NCBI RefSeq assembly: GCF_002849615.1
Contig: NZ_PDNV01000006.1
Location: 124,001 to 188,000 of the forward strand
Length of the DNA: 64,000 bases
Direction of reading: 5' to 3'
From: Pollutimonas nitritireducens
GTDB taxonomy: Bacteria; Pseudomonadota; Gammaproteobacteria; Burkholderiales; Burkholderiaceae_B
Shown: in pieces, positions 17,825 to 27,313 of the stretch
Layout of the letters: the number at the start of each line of letters is the position of its first letter
Position numbering within the stretch: position 1 is the stretch's first letter
Made by a program: the position numbers and the translations under genes
Notes under the pieces: generated by a model
Told to the model about the DNA's origin: nothing
Database searches by the model: none
The model's input: only the letters and a program-made list of their open reading frames with translations

Positions 17825-20110
17825 TCAGTGGCGGGCAGCCGACACCCCGGAAAGCTCATTCAGCGCGCCCAGCACGCGGCTGATCTGCTCACCGTTCCTG
17901 ACCTCGATGGTGAACACCATGTGGGCCAGGGATCGGCGACTATGGGTGTTGACGCTGACTACGTTCAGCCGGAGCTTGGCAAAGACCTCGGAGACGTCGC
18001 GCAGCAAGTCGGTTCGTTCGGGAGCATGAATGCTGATATCTACCGGGTACAGCGCGTCGCCGGTTTGGCCCCAGTCAACGTCGATCACACGCTCTGGCTG
18101 GCGTTTGGCCAAGGCCGCATAGGACGCACAGTCGTGTCGATGTATCGAAACCCCGCGGCCCCGTGTGACGAAACCGACAATTTGATCCGGAGGCGCCGGC
18201 CGACAGCAGCGGGCAAGCTGAGTCATCAGCGAATCCACCCCAACCACCAGTACGCCGCTCTTGCCCGTCCTTACGACGTTTGCAACGCCGCTTTGATACA
18301 CCCTCGCCTCGCCCTGGGTGCCGAGCGCCGATGGGTCGTTTGGCCTGGCCTTTTGCGGGCTGAGCAGATAGTCGATTTGGCGCAGGCTGAATTCTTCCTT
18401 GGCAACGGCGACGTAAAAATCATCGGCATGTGCAAACTCGAGTTGCTGAGCCAGTTGCTCGAGATTGACCGCCGTCTTGCCCAGACGCTGCAGCTCTTTC
18501 TCCACCATTGCCTGGCCTTGGGATATGCGCTGCTGCAGTTCGATGGCATTAAACCAGGCACGCACTTTGGCCCGTGATCGCGGGCTGGCCAAAAAGCCCA
18601 GTTGTGGGTTGAGCCAGTCGCGCGACGGGCCGCCCGACTTCGTCGCAATGATTTCAACAGTCTGTCCGGTTGCGAGGCGCGTCAGCAATGGGACCATCTG
18701 ACCGTCCACGCGCGCGCCGCGGCAACGATGTCCCAAATCGGTATGCAGGTAATAGGCGAAATCCACCGGGGTTGCGCCTACCGGCAACTCGATGACCCGC
18801 GCCTGTGGGGTCAGGACATAGATATGCTCGTTCGACGCTGCTGGCGGCGCCTGCGGCGAGTCTGGGGCCGGCACGTCCGGCTCATCCTGACCCGCAGCGC
18901 TCGTCTTCGCCTTTCCACCGGCTCGGTCCCAGGCAAGCAGCTGGCGCATCCAGGCAAGTTTCTGGTCGTACCCGCCACCTGCTGCAACTTTGCCGCCCTT
19001 CTGGCCGGATTCCTTGTAGAGCCAATGGGCCGCCATGCCGTATTCCGCAAACCGGTGCATTTCCTCGGTACGGATCTGTATCTCGAAGGTATGGCCTTCC
19101 TCATCGATCACCACCGTATGCAAGGACCGATACCCATTGGGCTTTGGACGTGAGATATAGTCGTCGAATTCGTCGGACACCGGGGTCCAAAGGGAATGCG
19201 CCAAGGCCAATACCGCGTAGCAGGCGCGTTCGTCATCGACTATGACCCGTAGCGCCCGTAGGTCGAAAAGCTGATGAAACTCGAGATTCTTCATGCGCAT
19301 CTTATTCCAGATGCTATAGATATGCTTAGGCCTGCCGGTCACCTCGGCACGAATATGCGCTTCCGCCAGGGCGTCTTGCAGGGCCTTTACCGCCTGGACG
19401 ATGAACGCCTCGCGCTCTATCCGTTTTTCCTCCAGTTGCCGGGCTATGATTTTATAGGTTTCGGGGTCCTGGAACCGGAATGCCAGATCCTCCATTTCCC
19501 ATTTCAACTGCCAGATGCCAAGGCGGTTGGCCAAAGGTGTGTAGAGCTCCATCGTCTCGCGAGCAAGCGCGGGCGGGTAGGGAATCTTGGCAACGGCATG
19601 CCATCGCAACGACTGCAGACGCGATGCCAGGCGCAACAGCACAATGCGAAGGTCGGCCGCCATTGCAAGCAGCATCTTGCGTTGCATCTCTTTTTGGTCG
19701 CTGCCAGGCGCAGCGCTATCGTTGGCTTGGCCAGTGAGGTTGCCGAGTCGCAAGAGGGCCCGGGTACCCTGCACGAGGGTGACCACTTCGGCTCCGAATT
19801 GCTTGCGCATTGCGTCCTGGCTATTGGCGGCGTCAGCGTTCCCGGCGTCGGCGGGTAAAACAGTGATTAACGCACTGGCGCGGGTGGCGGCGTCGGTACC
19901 CAGGTCGGCCAGTATTCGCACCACTCCGGCACTGTGCAGATCCAAGGGTTCGCCGGTATGGGCCAAGACGCCTGCCAGCGGCTCTTTCACCCATTGAACC
20001 GCCTGCGCCAGCAGCGCGCTGCCTGCGTCATCCAGACCCTTGTTGGCATGTACGAACCATTCGTCGTTGAACGGTGCAGGATCGGAAACGGGTGTTGCGT
20101 AGGAGGGCAT
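17825..20110 (-). CDS. relA: RelA-type (p)ppGpp synthetase
   Basis: Ribosome-associated (p)ppGpp synthetase of the stringent response. The N-terminal hydrolase region (about residues 20-165) has lost the HDxxED metal site: the relevant stretch reads ITVLPADAG, so no hydrolase activity is expected. The synthetase domain (about 240-370) keeps GRPKHIYSIWNKM, the ExDD motif at residues 314-317 that marks monofunctional RelA, and RPKPNGYRSLH. A TGS domain (from about 429) and a C-terminal ACT domain complete a 761-residue protein. A bifunctional SpoT is therefore expected elsewhere in the genome. It is divergent to the flavodoxin-like gene. Confidence 0.96.
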   Translation of the reverse strand: MPSYATPVSDPAPFNDEWFVHANKGLDDAGSALLAQAVQWVKEPLAGVLAHTGEPLDLHSAGVVRILADLGTDAATRASALITVLPADAGNADAANSQDAMRKQFGAEVVTLVQGTRALLRLGNLTGQANDSAAPGSDQKEMQRKMLLAMAADLRIVLLRLASRLQSLRWHAVAKIPYPPALARETMELYTPLANRLGIWQLKWEMEDLAFRFQDPETYKIIARQLEEKRIEREAFIVQAVKALQDALAEAHIRAEVTGRPKHIYSIWNKMRMKNLEFHQLFDLRALRVIVDDERACYAVLALAHSLWTPVSDEFDDYISRPKPNGYRSLHTVVIDEEGHTFEIQIRTEEMHRFAEYGMAAHWLYKESGQKGGKVAAGGGYDQKLAWMRQLLAWDRAGGKAKTSAAGQDEPDVPAPDSPQAPPAASNEHIYVLTPQARVIELPVGATPVDFAYYLHTDLGHRCRGARVDGQMVPLLTRLATGQTVEIIATKSGGPSRDWLNPQLGFLASPRSRAKVRAWFNAIELQQRISQGQAMVEKELQRLGKTAVNLEQLAQQLEFAHADDFYVAVAKEEFSLRQIDYLLSPQKARPNDPSALGTQGEARVYQSGVANVVRTGKSGVLVVGVDSLMTQLARCCRPAPPDQIVGFVTRGRGVSIHRHDCASYAALAKRQPERVIDVDWGQTGDALYPVDISIHAPERTDLLRDVSEVFAKLRLNVVSVNTHSRRSLAHMVFTIEVRNGEQISRVLGALNELSGVSAARH

Positions 20111-20197
20111 AGTTCAAGATGCAGAGTGCGAAGAAATGAAACCTTCTTCCAGCGACTCTATACTAACGTGTCTGGAGAACAACTGCGAATTGATGTC

Positions 20198-20713
20198 ATG
20201 AATACAATAGCCAAGAAACGACTACTGATCGTGTGGCATTCGCGCACGGGCGCTGCGCACCAAATGGCTCTTGCCGCGGAGAGTGGCGCCCAGGCCATCG
20301 CGGCCGAACTCCAGGCCGAGCATCGACTGGATATTGTAGTAAAACAGGCAGCCCAGGTCGATGCGCAAGATTTGCTGGGTGCCGATGGTTTCGTCTTCTG
20401 CGCACCCGAAAATCTCGCATCGCTGAGCGGAGCCATGAAGGAGTTCTTCGACCGCAATTACTATTGCGCACTAGACCAACTGAATGGCAGGCCTTACGCA
20501 ATCATGATCAGCGCGGGTTCGGATGGCAGTGGCGCAGCACGACAAACAGAGCGTATCTGCACCGGCTGGCGCTTGCGCCTGATTGCGCCAGCACTTATCG
20601 TGAACACCGATGCCCAGAGTCCGCAAGCCATCACCGCAGCGAAAACCATTACCGACAACGATTCGGCGGCATGCGAAACACTGGGCGCAACGCTGGCCGC
20701 TCTATTGCTTTGA
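20198..20713 (+). CDS. flavodoxin-like NAD(P)H-dependent oxidoreductase
   Basis: Small protein (171 residues) with a flavodoxin fold. The N-terminal strand-loop LLIVWHSRTGAAHQMA is the FMN phosphate-binding loop. GFVFCAPENLASLSGAMKEFFDRNYY matches the segment after strand 3 of NADPH-dependent FMN reductases and flavodoxin_2 proteins. Substrate and partner are unknown. The ATG at 20198 is used; the GGAG at 20174 is rather far, and the frame is open upstream, so a start a few codons earlier is possible. It is divergent from relA and converges with the Rid gene. Confidence 0.75.
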   Translation: MNTIAKKRLLIVWHSRTGAAHQMALAAESGAQAIAAELQAEHRLDIVVKQAAQVDAQDLLGADGFVFCAPENLASLSGAMKEFFDRNYYCALDQLNGRPYAIMISAGSDGSGAARQTERICTGWRLRLIAPALIVNTDAQSPQAITAAKTITDNDSAACETLGATLAALLL

Positions 20714-20728
20714 TCGTATGCGGGAAGC

Positions 20729-21082
20729 TCAGGCCAAGGCTGCCGTTACGACGATCTCAACTTTGAAATCCGGATTGGCAAGCCGTGCTTCGACGGTTGC
20801 GCGCGGGGGTGCATTGCCGGGCGCAACCCATGCATCCCACGCCTTGTTCATGCCGTCGAACTCTTTCATATTGGTGATGAAAATCTGGGCCATCAGGATG
20901 CGGGACTTATCGGTACCCGCGGTCGCCAACAGCTTGTCAATAGTCGCCAAAACCTGGGCAGTCTGCCCCTGGATATCCAGCGAACCGTCGTCTGGAACCT
21001 GCCCGGCCAGATAAGCGACCCCGTTGTAAATCGCCATATCCGAAAGCCGCTTCTCGACGTTGACCCGTTCCACTTCGCTCAT
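20729..21082 (-). CDS. RidA/YjgF-family protein
   Basis: Member of the Rid superfamily (117 residues), small trimers, many of which deaminate reactive enamine or imine intermediates from PLP enzymes. The conserved Arg is present in PPRATVEARL and the N-terminal region has the YLAGQVP motif. The subgroup, and so the activity, is uncertain; it is not the shortest archetypal RidA. The ATG at 21082 is chosen because AGGAG lies seven bases upstream; another ATG at 21088 is too near that site. It is 68 bases downstream of pncB and likely co-transcribed. Confidence 0.85.
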   Translation of the reverse strand: MSEVERVNVEKRLSDMAIYNGVAYLAGQVPDDGSLDIQGQTAQVLATIDKLLATAGTDKSRILMAQIFITNMKEFDGMNKAWDAWVAPGNAPPRATVEARLANPDFKVEIVVTAALA

Positions 21083-21150
21083 ATCCATACTCCTGTTTAT
21101 TAGAAACCCAAATCAGGAATGATTATATGTGCACTTCCAGCCGGCCGACA

Positions 21151-22326
21151 TCAAGGCGGTGGAAGCTGGAAGACTTGCCGCAGATAGGCCAGGTAGGCAG
21201 GATCGTCACACATGGTTTTCTCCGGCGCATCAGATACCTTTGCGACAGGCTGACCATTGCACCGAACCATCTTCATGACGATCTGTAAAGGCTCATGGCC
21301 GAGGTCGTTGGTCAAATTGGTGCCTATTCCAAACGAAATCTTGCAACGCCCCGCAAAATGCTTGGCAAGCTCGATGGCGCGCGGAATAGTCAATGCATCG
21401 GAAAACACCAACGTCTTGGTACGCGGGTCGGCCCGGTTGGCCGCATAGTGAGCCAATAGTCGCTCGCCCCAAATAAATGGATCTCCGGAATCGTGACGGG
21501 CGCCGTCGAACAGCTTGCAGAAGTACATGTCGAAGTCGCGCAGGAACGCATCCATACCATAGACGTCGGACAAGGCGATTCCGAGGTCGCCGCGGTATTC
21601 CTTCGCCCACACTTCAAGGGCAAACACTTGGGAATCGCGCAAGCGCGGCCCCAAGGCCTGACATGCCTGTAAATACTCATGGCCCATCGTGCCCAAGGGC
21701 GTCACCCCGTGCTTCATCGCCAGTCGCACATTGCTGGTTCCCGCAAAGTGCGGAGACATCTGCGACTTCATGGTAAGGACGACCTCTTCGTGCCACTTCT
21801 TCGAGAAGCGCCGGCGCGTACCGTATTCCGCAACGCGGAAATCGGCCAGCGCCGGGTCATCGCTGACCAGCTGCATCTTGGACTGCAGACGCTTGCGGCC
21901 TTCCTCCCATGCGGGCTCGCGGCATACGTTGCGGAAATAGACTTCGTTGACGATGGCGAGGACGGGGATCTCGAAAAGGATGGTATGCAGCCATGGACCT
22001 TTCACGGAGATGTCAATTTCGCCTTTGACCGCACCCGCCGACACCGTAATGCATTTTTCCGGCATGTGAAATAAACCGAGAAAATCGACAAAGTCGCTTT
22101 TCAAAAAACGCAGACTCCGCAGATAATGCAATTCCTCTTCCGTGAACTGCAATTGACAGAGCGCATGAATTTCGCTGCGTATTTCATCAAGATACGGCTG
22201 CAAATTCACGTTCGGCGTGCGGCACTTGTACCGGTACTCTACCTGGGCGGCGGGAAAGTGATGCAGTACAACCTGCATCATGGTGAATTTATAAAGATCG
22301 GTGTCGAGTAACGAAGTAATTATCAT
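21151..22326 (-). CDS. pncB: nicotinate phosphoribosyltransferase
   Basis: Converts nicotinate and PRPP to nicotinate mononucleotide in the NAD salvage pathway, driven by ATP. The protein is 391 residues and shows the N-terminal [13 protein letters not shown] motif, the phosphorylated His216 in GTMGHEYLQ, and the HDSGDP and GIGTNLTND motifs of the phosphate-binding half. The ATG at 22326 has only a weak ribosome binding site. It is divergent from fdxA with 158 bases between, which contain a short hairpin (GCCAGC at 22371, GCTGGC at 22380) of unknown role. Confidence 0.97.
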   Translation of the reverse strand: MIITSLLDTDLYKFTMMQVVLHHFPAAQVEYRYKCRTPNVNLQPYLDEIRSEIHALCQLQFTEEELHYLRSLRFLKSDFVDFLGLFHMPEKCITVSAGAVKGEIDISVKGPWLHTILFEIPVLAIVNEVYFRNVCREPAWEEGRKRLQSKMQLVSDDPALADFRVAEYGTRRRFSKKWHEEVVLTMKSQMSPHFAGTSNVRLAMKHGVTPLGTMGHEYLQACQALGPRLRDSQVFALEVWAKEYRGDLGIALSDVYGMDAFLRDFDMYFCKLFDGARHDSGDPFIWGERLLAHYAANRADPRTKTLVFSDALTIPRAIELAKHFAGRCKISFGIGTNLTNDLGHEPLQIVMKMVRCNGQPVAKVSDAPEKTMCDDPAYLAYLRQVFQLPPP

Positions 22327-22484
22327 CGCATCACATAGAGTGTTTTGATTACCATAGCACAGAGCACGACGCCAGCGGCGCTGGCAGCACGATTGAATTC
22401 GGAAAGACTCCTTTGGCTGAAGGTCAATTCGGGCTTACCTCGATTTATTGGGTAAAATGCAACATCTGATGTTGGAGCCTTGAA

Positions 22485-22808
22485 ATGACACATGTGGTTA
22501 CCGAGAACTGTATCAAATGCAAATTTACTGACTGCGTCGATGTATGTCCGGTAGACTGTTTCCGCGAAGGAGCAAATTTCCTCGTCATCGATCCCGATGA
22601 ATGCATCGATTGCGCGGTCTGCGTGCCCGAATGCCCCGCCAACGCCATATTCGCGGAAGAAGACGTGCCTCAGGATCAGGTACAGTTCATCGCACTGAAT
22701 GCCGAACTGTCACCCGAGTTCGGCATGATCAATCGGTCCAGGCAACCCTTGCCCGGTGCCGACGATTGGAATGGCGTCGACGACAAACTCAAATACCTTG
22801 AACGTTGA
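22485..22808 (+). CDS. fdxA: seven-iron ferredoxin FdxA
   Basis: Soluble electron carrier with one [3Fe-4S] and one [4Fe-4S] cluster, similar to Azotobacter ferredoxin I. The Cys pattern fits: Cys9, Cys17 and Cys50 for the three-iron cluster, Cys21, Cys40, Cys43 and Cys46 for the four-iron cluster. Like the family it has a C-terminal extension of about 45 residues, ending [13 protein letters not shown]. Length is 107 residues; GGAG precedes the ATG by eight bases. Partners are not apparent. A second iron-sulfur protein, RnfB, is encoded 1.6 kb downstream. Confidence 0.96.
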   Translation: MTHVVTENCIKCKFTDCVDVCPVDCFREGANFLVIDPDECIDCAVCVPECPANAIFAEEDVPQDQVQFIALNAELSPEFGMINRSRQPLPGADDWNGVDDKLKYLER

Positions 22809-23127
22809 CGCGTTTCGAGTGCAATACCTGCACATCTGCGCGGGCGAACGTGGCCACCTTTCCAAGCGCCAGACGACTGGACATTGCCGGGCCAGTTTTG
22901 TTGCTTAGCCCCAACAATCAAGTCATTTATTTGCGCATTATTACGATGCACGGTCGGCACCTCTCCTACTGCGTGCAATAAGCCTAATGTATAGGCCGGC
23001 AATCTGGCCGAGGAAATTACTGGCAAAATCCATTACTTTGTGATTAGCTTATGTAGAAGAGCCTGTTAACAGCTTATTCGAACTGTAACAGATCGCTGAT
23101 CCGGAAACGCTTACTCAAGGCTACTAC
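22809..23127 (+). promoter_or_regulatory. fdxA-phaZ intergenic region with two related palindromes
   Basis: A 319-base gap without a gene. Near its end CTGTTAACAG (23063-23072) is a perfect palindrome, followed 20 bases on by CTGTAACAG (23083-23091), a copy of the same site lacking one T. They lie 36-65 bases ahead of the phaZ ATG, where an operator would be expected. No clear sigma70 promoter or terminator was found. Confidence 0.35.
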
Positions 23128-24357
23128 ATGCTGTATGACCTCCATGAACTTCAGCGCGCTTTTTTAACGCCGCTCGCCGCATTTACCGATACTGGTTCGC
23201 AGATATTCTCGCACCCGTACAGCCCTTTCGCGTACACGCCAGTATCCCGGCAAATTGCTGCTACCTACGAACTCGTTCATCGTTTGGGAAAAGACTACCA
23301 GAAACCGGCATGGGATCTTCCCACTACTAAAATCGGCGGCAAAGACGTCGCCATTACCGAACATGCAGTAGTACAGAAACCTTTCTGTAATCTCGTTCAT
23401 TTCAAGCGCGAGAACGCTGGCGGCGCCGCGTCTGACCCACGCGTGTTGTTGGCCGCACCACTCTCCGGCCACCATGCCACCTTGTTGCGGGACACCGTAA
23501 AGGCCTTGCTGCCCAACCACGATGTCTATGTCACCGACTGGGTCGACGCCCGCATGGTGCCAGCCGTGGCTGGACCATTCCACTTGAACGACTACGTGGA
23601 ATACATACAGGATTTTATCCGCTTCCTGGGACCGGACGTTCACGTAATATCGGTCTGTCAGCCAACCGTACCTGTGCTGGCCGCCATCTCACTGATGGCC
23701 TCCAACAACGACCCATCCTTGCCCCGCAGCATGGTAATGATGGGCGGCCCTATCGACACCCGCAAATCGCCGACGCAGGTCAACCGATTGGCCACGACCA
23801 AGCCTTATTCCTGGTTCGAGGATAACCTGATACATCGGGTGCCTGCCAGGTTTCCTGGTGGCGGACGGCCTGTGTACCCCGGTTTTCTGCAACACGCGGG
23901 CTTTGTCGCCATGAATCCTGATCGCCACTTGCGTTCGCATTACGATTTCTACCACGACCTGCTGAAGGGCGATAACGACGATGCGGAATCCCACCGCAAG
24001 TTCTACGACGAGTACAACGCCGTGCTGGACATGCCGGCCGAGTTCTACCTGGATACCATTAAAATGGTTTTCCAGGAGCACCAGCTGCCCTCGGGCACCT
24101 GGGAAGTCAAAGGACAGAAAGTCGATCCGTCCGCCATTACCTCGGTTTCCCTCCTTACAATCGAGGGCGAGTTTGATGACATCTCGGGCGAAGGCCAGAC
24201 ACGCGCTGCTCAGGACTTGTGCATCGGCATTCACAATAGTCGCAAAGAACACTACACCGCCGTTGGCTGCGGACACTACGGTATTTTCTCGGGTCGCCGC
24301 TGGCGCGAAACGATATGTCCTAAAATAGCCGAATTCATACGCCGCCCTGCCGCGTAA
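23128..24357 (+). CDS. phaZ: intracellular polyhydroxybutyrate depolymerase
   Basis: Intracellular PHB depolymerase that mobilises stored polyhydroxyalkanoate granules. The 409-residue sequence matches the PhaZ family of Cupriavidus type: the alpha/beta-hydrolase nucleophile is a Cys, here Cys177 in VISVCQPTV, not the Ser of lipases. [15 protein letters not shown] lies near the N-terminal part of the hydrolase fold, and the C-terminal His is in [13 protein letters not shown]. There is no signal peptide, so it is cytosolic. AAGG precedes the ATG by eight bases. A strong terminator follows at 24379-24403. It implies the host stores PHB. Confidence 0.93.
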   Translation: MLYDLHELQRAFLTPLAAFTDTGSQIFSHPYSPFAYTPVSRQIAATYELVHRLGKDYQKPAWDLPTTKIGGKDVAITEHAVVQKPFCNLVHFKRENAGGAASDPRVLLAAPLSGHHATLLRDTVKALLPNHDVYVTDWVDARMVPAVAGPFHLNDYVEYIQDFIRFLGPDVHVISVCQPTVPVLAAISLMASNNDPSLPRSMVMMGGPIDTRKSPTQVNRLATTKPYSWFEDNLIHRVPARFPGGGRPVYPGFLQHAGFVAMNPDRHLRSHYDFYHDLLKGDNDDAESHRKFYDEYNAVLDMPAEFYLDTIKMVFQEHQLPSGTWEVKGQKVDPSAITSVSLLTIEGEFDDISGEGQTRAAQDLCIGIHNSRKEHYTAVGCGHYGIFSGRRWRETICPKIAEFIRRPAA

Positions 24358-24378
24358 GGTCCTGTGGCTCTTTACACG

Positions 24379-24403
24379 AATCGGGGCCTACGGCCCCGAT
24401 TTT
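24379..24403 (+). terminator. rho-independent terminator after phaZ
   Basis: AATCGGGGCC at 24379-24388 pairs with GGCCCCGATT at 24392-24401 across a TAC loop, followed by TTT. It ends 10 bases before the rnfB ATG, so rnfB either reads through it or depends on a start inside the structure. Confidence 0.8.
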
Positions 24404-24413
24404 CATTGTCCCT

Positions 24414-25046
24414 ATGTCCTCCTTGTCACTTATCGATCACATCGATGCGGTCCTGCCCCAAACCCAATGCACCAAATGCGGCTATGACGGGTGCAGACCT
24501 TATGCTCAAGCTATCGCCACCAACGGTGAAGCCATAAACCGCTGCCCACCAGGCGGTCAGGCGGGCATCGAGGCGCTTGCCCTAGTGGTGCGTCGCCCCG
24601 TATTGGAGCTCGATGCCGATTGCGGCGAACACCTGCCCCTGACCGTAGCCGTCATCGATGAACCGCACTGCATAGGTTGCACACTATGTATTCAGGCGTG
24701 TCCCGTTGACGCCATCGTGGGCGCAAACAAACTGATGCACACTGTCCTGCCTGACCGCTGCACCGGCTGCGACTTATGCGTGGCCTCCTGTCCGGTCGAC
24801 TGCATCGATATGGTGCCAGCCGCCGGCGAATGGACGCTGGCACTGGCCAATGCAGCAAGAGAACATCATCAGCAACGGCAGCGTCGCCTGGACGCCTCGC
24901 ATAACGAGAGCTTCGGGCTCGCAGCGCGCACACTGGCCAACAAGGCGCCCTTGTCACTGGCAGCCAGCACTGATGCGGCGAGCCGACAGCAGGTTATTGC
25001 CGATGCGCTTGCACGGGCTCGGGCGCGCCGTAAAAACAATGAATAA
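24414..25046 (+). CDS. rnfB: RnfB-like iron-sulfur electron transfer protein
   Basis: Protein of 210 residues related to the B subunit of the Rnf ion-pumping electron transport complex. The N-terminal 4Fe-4S domain has [13 protein letters not shown] and CPPGG, and two ferredoxin motifs follow, [12 protein letters not shown] and [12 protein letters not shown]. It lacks the transmembrane helix that anchors RnfB in Rnf complexes, and no rnfA, C, D, G or E is present nearby. It overlaps nth by eight bases, echoing the rnf-nth linkage of E. coli. It may be a soluble electron donor or a remnant of the operon; the partner is unknown. The C-terminal 60 residues are Ala/Arg-rich. Confidence 0.85.
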   Translation: MSSLSLIDHIDAVLPQTQCTKCGYDGCRPYAQAIATNGEAINRCPPGGQAGIEALALVVRRPVLELDADCGEHLPLTVAVIDEPHCIGCTLCIQACPVDAIVGANKLMHTVLPDRCTGCDLCVASCPVDCIDMVPAAGEWTLALANAAREHHQQRQRRLDASHNESFGLAARTLANKAPLSLAASTDAASRQQVIADALARARARRKNNE

Positions 25047-25677
25047 CGGAAAGCGTGCCGAGATCTTCCGGCGCCTCAAAGCGGCCAATCCCTCACCCAC
25101 CACGGAGTTGGAGTACGCAAGCATATTTCAGCTCCTGATTGCCGTGATCCTTTCAGCCCAGGCCACGGACCGCAGCGTAAATCTGGCAACGCGGAAATTT
25201 TTTCCTGCTCACGGGACGCCTGAAGGACTGCTGGCCTTGGGCGTGGAAGGCTTGAGCGATCACATCAAAACGATAGGCCTGTACAAGACCAAGGCCAGCA
25301 ACGTCATAAGAACCTGCCAGGTTCTTGTCGATCATCACCACAGTGAAGTGCCCGATGACCGCGAAGCACTGGAGTCTTTGCCCGGTGTCGGACGCAAGAC
25401 GGCCAATGTGGTGCTGAACACCGCTTTCGGCCACCCCACCATTGCCGTCGATACGCATATTTTCCGGGTTGCCAACCGTACGCGTATTGCTCCGGGCAGA
25501 AATGTCGTCGACGTGGAAAAGAAGCTGCTGCGCGTCATACCCAAGGAGTTCCTGCTGGACGCACATCACTGGCTGATCCTGCATGGGCGCTACATATGCG
25601 TCGCACGCAAACCCAAGTGCCCACAGTGCGGAATCGCGGATCTTTGCGAGTACAAGGAAAAAACACCCGCCAACTGA
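25039..25677 (+). CDS. nth: endonuclease III
   Basis: DNA glycosylase and AP lyase that removes oxidised pyrimidines. The 212-residue protein has the catalytic Lys120 in [10 protein letters not shown], Asp138 in VDTHIFRV, and a C-terminal iron-sulfur cluster with spacing C-x6-C-x2-C-x5-C. The ATG at 25039 overlaps the end of rnfB, so translation is probably coupled; no separate ribosome binding site is clear. A longer frame upstream is inside rnfB and is not used. No terminator is visible before the livG gene at 25781. Confidence 0.97.
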   Translation: MNNGKRAEIFRRLKAANPSPTTELEYASIFQLLIAVILSAQATDRSVNLATRKFFPAHGTPEGLLALGVEGLSDHIKTIGLYKTKASNVIRTCQVLVDHHHSEVPDDREALESLPGVGRKTANVVLNTAFGHPTIAVDTHIFRVANRTRIAPGRNVVDVEKKLLRVIPKEFLLDAHHWLILHGRYICVARKPKCPQCGIADLCEYKEKTPAN

Positions 25678-25780
25678 AACATTTCGGGTTTACCTATGAA
25701 AAACCCCCATGGTGTTCTCGAATACAAGTCCTCATACTTCGGCCCTATCCTCTCTCGTTTTTCACACCGACTGGCTGGCT

Positions 25781-26554
25781 ATGAGCGAATACATTCTAGA
25801 AACCAAGAACCTGGTAAAGGAGTTCCGCGGCTTCATTGCCGTGAAGGACGTCAATCTCCAGGTCAAGCGCGGTACCATCCATGCACTGATCGGACCGAAC
25901 GGCGCCGGCAAGACGACCTGCTTCAACCTGCTCACCAAATTCCTTACGCCCACGTCGGGCAAGATTTTTCTCAACGACCATGAAATAACTCATGAAAAGC
26001 CGACGCAAATTGCGCGTCGCGGCGTCATCCGTTCATTTCAGATCTCCGCGGTATTTCCGCAGCTTACCGTGTTGGAAAATGTGCGCATCGGCTTGCAGCG
26101 AGCCACTGGGCTCTCCTACCACTTCTGGCGCAGCGATAAGATACTCCGAAATCTCAACGGCAAAGCACTCGATTTGCTGAAGCAAGTCGACTTGGGCGAA
26201 TATGCCAACGAATTGACAGTAAATCTGCCCTACGGACGCAAGCGGGCACTGGAAATCGCTACGACACTGGCCATGGAACCCGAACTCATGCTGCTGGACG
26301 AACCCACGCAGGGCATGGGTCATGAAGACGTAAGCCGGGTCACTGACCTTATCAAGAAAGTCAGTGTAGGGCGCACAATACTCATGGTTGAACATAATAT
26401 GAAGGTTGTCTCACAAATTGCCGACAAAATCACCGTTCTGGCGCGTGGCGCCGTGCTGGCCGAAGGCACCTACCAAGAAGTATCAAGCAACGCCGGCGTT
26501 ATGGAGGCCTACATGGGCACTACGACCGGTGAACTAGAAGGGGCTCACGGATGA
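25781..26554 (+). CDS. livG: branched-chain amino acid-type ABC transporter ATPase (LivG)
   Basis: Cytoplasmic ATPase of a hydrophobic amino acid (HAAT) ABC importer, 257 residues. Walker A is GPNGAGKTT, the signature region is LPYGRKRALEIA as usual for LivG, and Walker B is LMLLDEPTQGM. I start at the ATG at 25781 (MSEYILETKN); the open frame extends 24 codons upstream without ABC sequence. The stop overlaps the next ATPase gene as ATGA. It begins a five-gene set, livG-livF-binding protein-livH-livM. The substrate is not identifiable from sequence alone. Confidence 0.93.
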   Translation: MSEYILETKNLVKEFRGFIAVKDVNLQVKRGTIHALIGPNGAGKTTCFNLLTKFLTPTSGKIFLNDHEITHEKPTQIARRGVIRSFQISAVFPQLTVLENVRIGLQRATGLSYHFWRSDKILRNLNGKALDLLKQVDLGEYANELTVNLPYGRKRALEIATTLAMEPELMLLDEPTQGMGHEDVSRVTDLIKKVSVGRTILMVEHNMKVVSQIADKITVLARGAVLAEGTYQEVSSNAGVMEAYMGTTTGELEGAHG

Positions 26555-27264
26555 ATACCGCCGCTCTCGAAATATCCAATCTGCACGCCTGGTATGGCGA
26601 ATCTCACGTTCTGCATGGCGTCAACCTCACTGTCGCGCCGGGCGAAGTGGTCACTCTGCTGGGCCGCAACGGCGCCGGAAGAACCACCACGCTTCGAGCC
26701 ATACTGGGCCTTACCGGCACACGCAAAGGCTCCATACGTGTACAAGGTACTGAAACCATCAACCTGCCCACCTATCGCATTGCGCATCTGGGCATCGGAT
26801 ACTGTCCCGAAGAGCGAGGTATTTTCGCCGGCCTGTCCTGCGAAGAAAACTTGCTCCTGCCCCCTACCGTCGGCGAAACGCTTGGTGGTGGTATGTCGCT
26901 CGCGGAAATCTACGAGATGTTTCCCAACCTCGAAGAACGCAAGCATTCGCCGGGCACCCGTCTCTCCGGCGGTGAACAACAAATGCTTGCGGTCGCACGA
27001 ATTCTGCGTACCGGTGCCAATCTGTTGCTTCTGGACGAGATATCCGAAGGCCTTGCCCCCGTCATCGTGCAGGCGCTGGCCCGCATGATCACTGCCTTGA
27101 AGGCCAAGGGCTACACCATCATCATGGTCGAACAGAACTTCCATTTTGCCGCGCCTCTGGCCGATCGTTTCTATGTCATGGAACATGGCCAGATCGTGGA
27201 ACAATTTCATTCAGATGAACTTCAAGCCAAACAAGATGTGCTCAACACGCTATTAGGCGTCTAA
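26551..27264 (+). CDS. livF: ABC transporter ATPase LivF with altered Walker A
   Basis: Second ATPase (237 residues) of the same importer. The Walker A motif reads GRNGAGRTT: the Lys that contacts the ATP phosphates is Arg44, encoded by AGA. The signature LSGGEQQM and Walker B LLLLDEISEGLAP are intact, so the protein could still bind ATP with one weakened site in the LivG/LivF pair. AGAAGGGG precedes the ATG. Whether this substitution is normal for the clade I cannot tell here. It is followed by the binding-protein gene after 49 bases. Confidence 0.92.
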   Translation: MNTAALEISNLHAWYGESHVLHGVNLTVAPGEVVTLLGRNGAGRTTTLRAILGLTGTRKGSIRVQGTETINLPTYRIAHLGIGYCPEERGIFAGLSCEENLLLPPTVGETLGGGMSLAEIYEMFPNLEERKHSPGTRLSGGEQQMLAVARILRTGANLLLLDEISEGLAPVIVQALARMITALKAKGYTIIMVEQNFHFAAPLADRFYVMEHGQIVEQFHSDELQAKQDVLNTLLGV

Positions 27265-27313
27265 CACTTACAAACGCCGGACCACCGGCACCACAAAATC
27301 AGGAGACTCTTTC

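Noticed and set aside
25709-25780. Upstream start for the first LivG
   Set aside because: The extra residues do not resemble ABC ATPases, and the family N-terminus begins at 25781.
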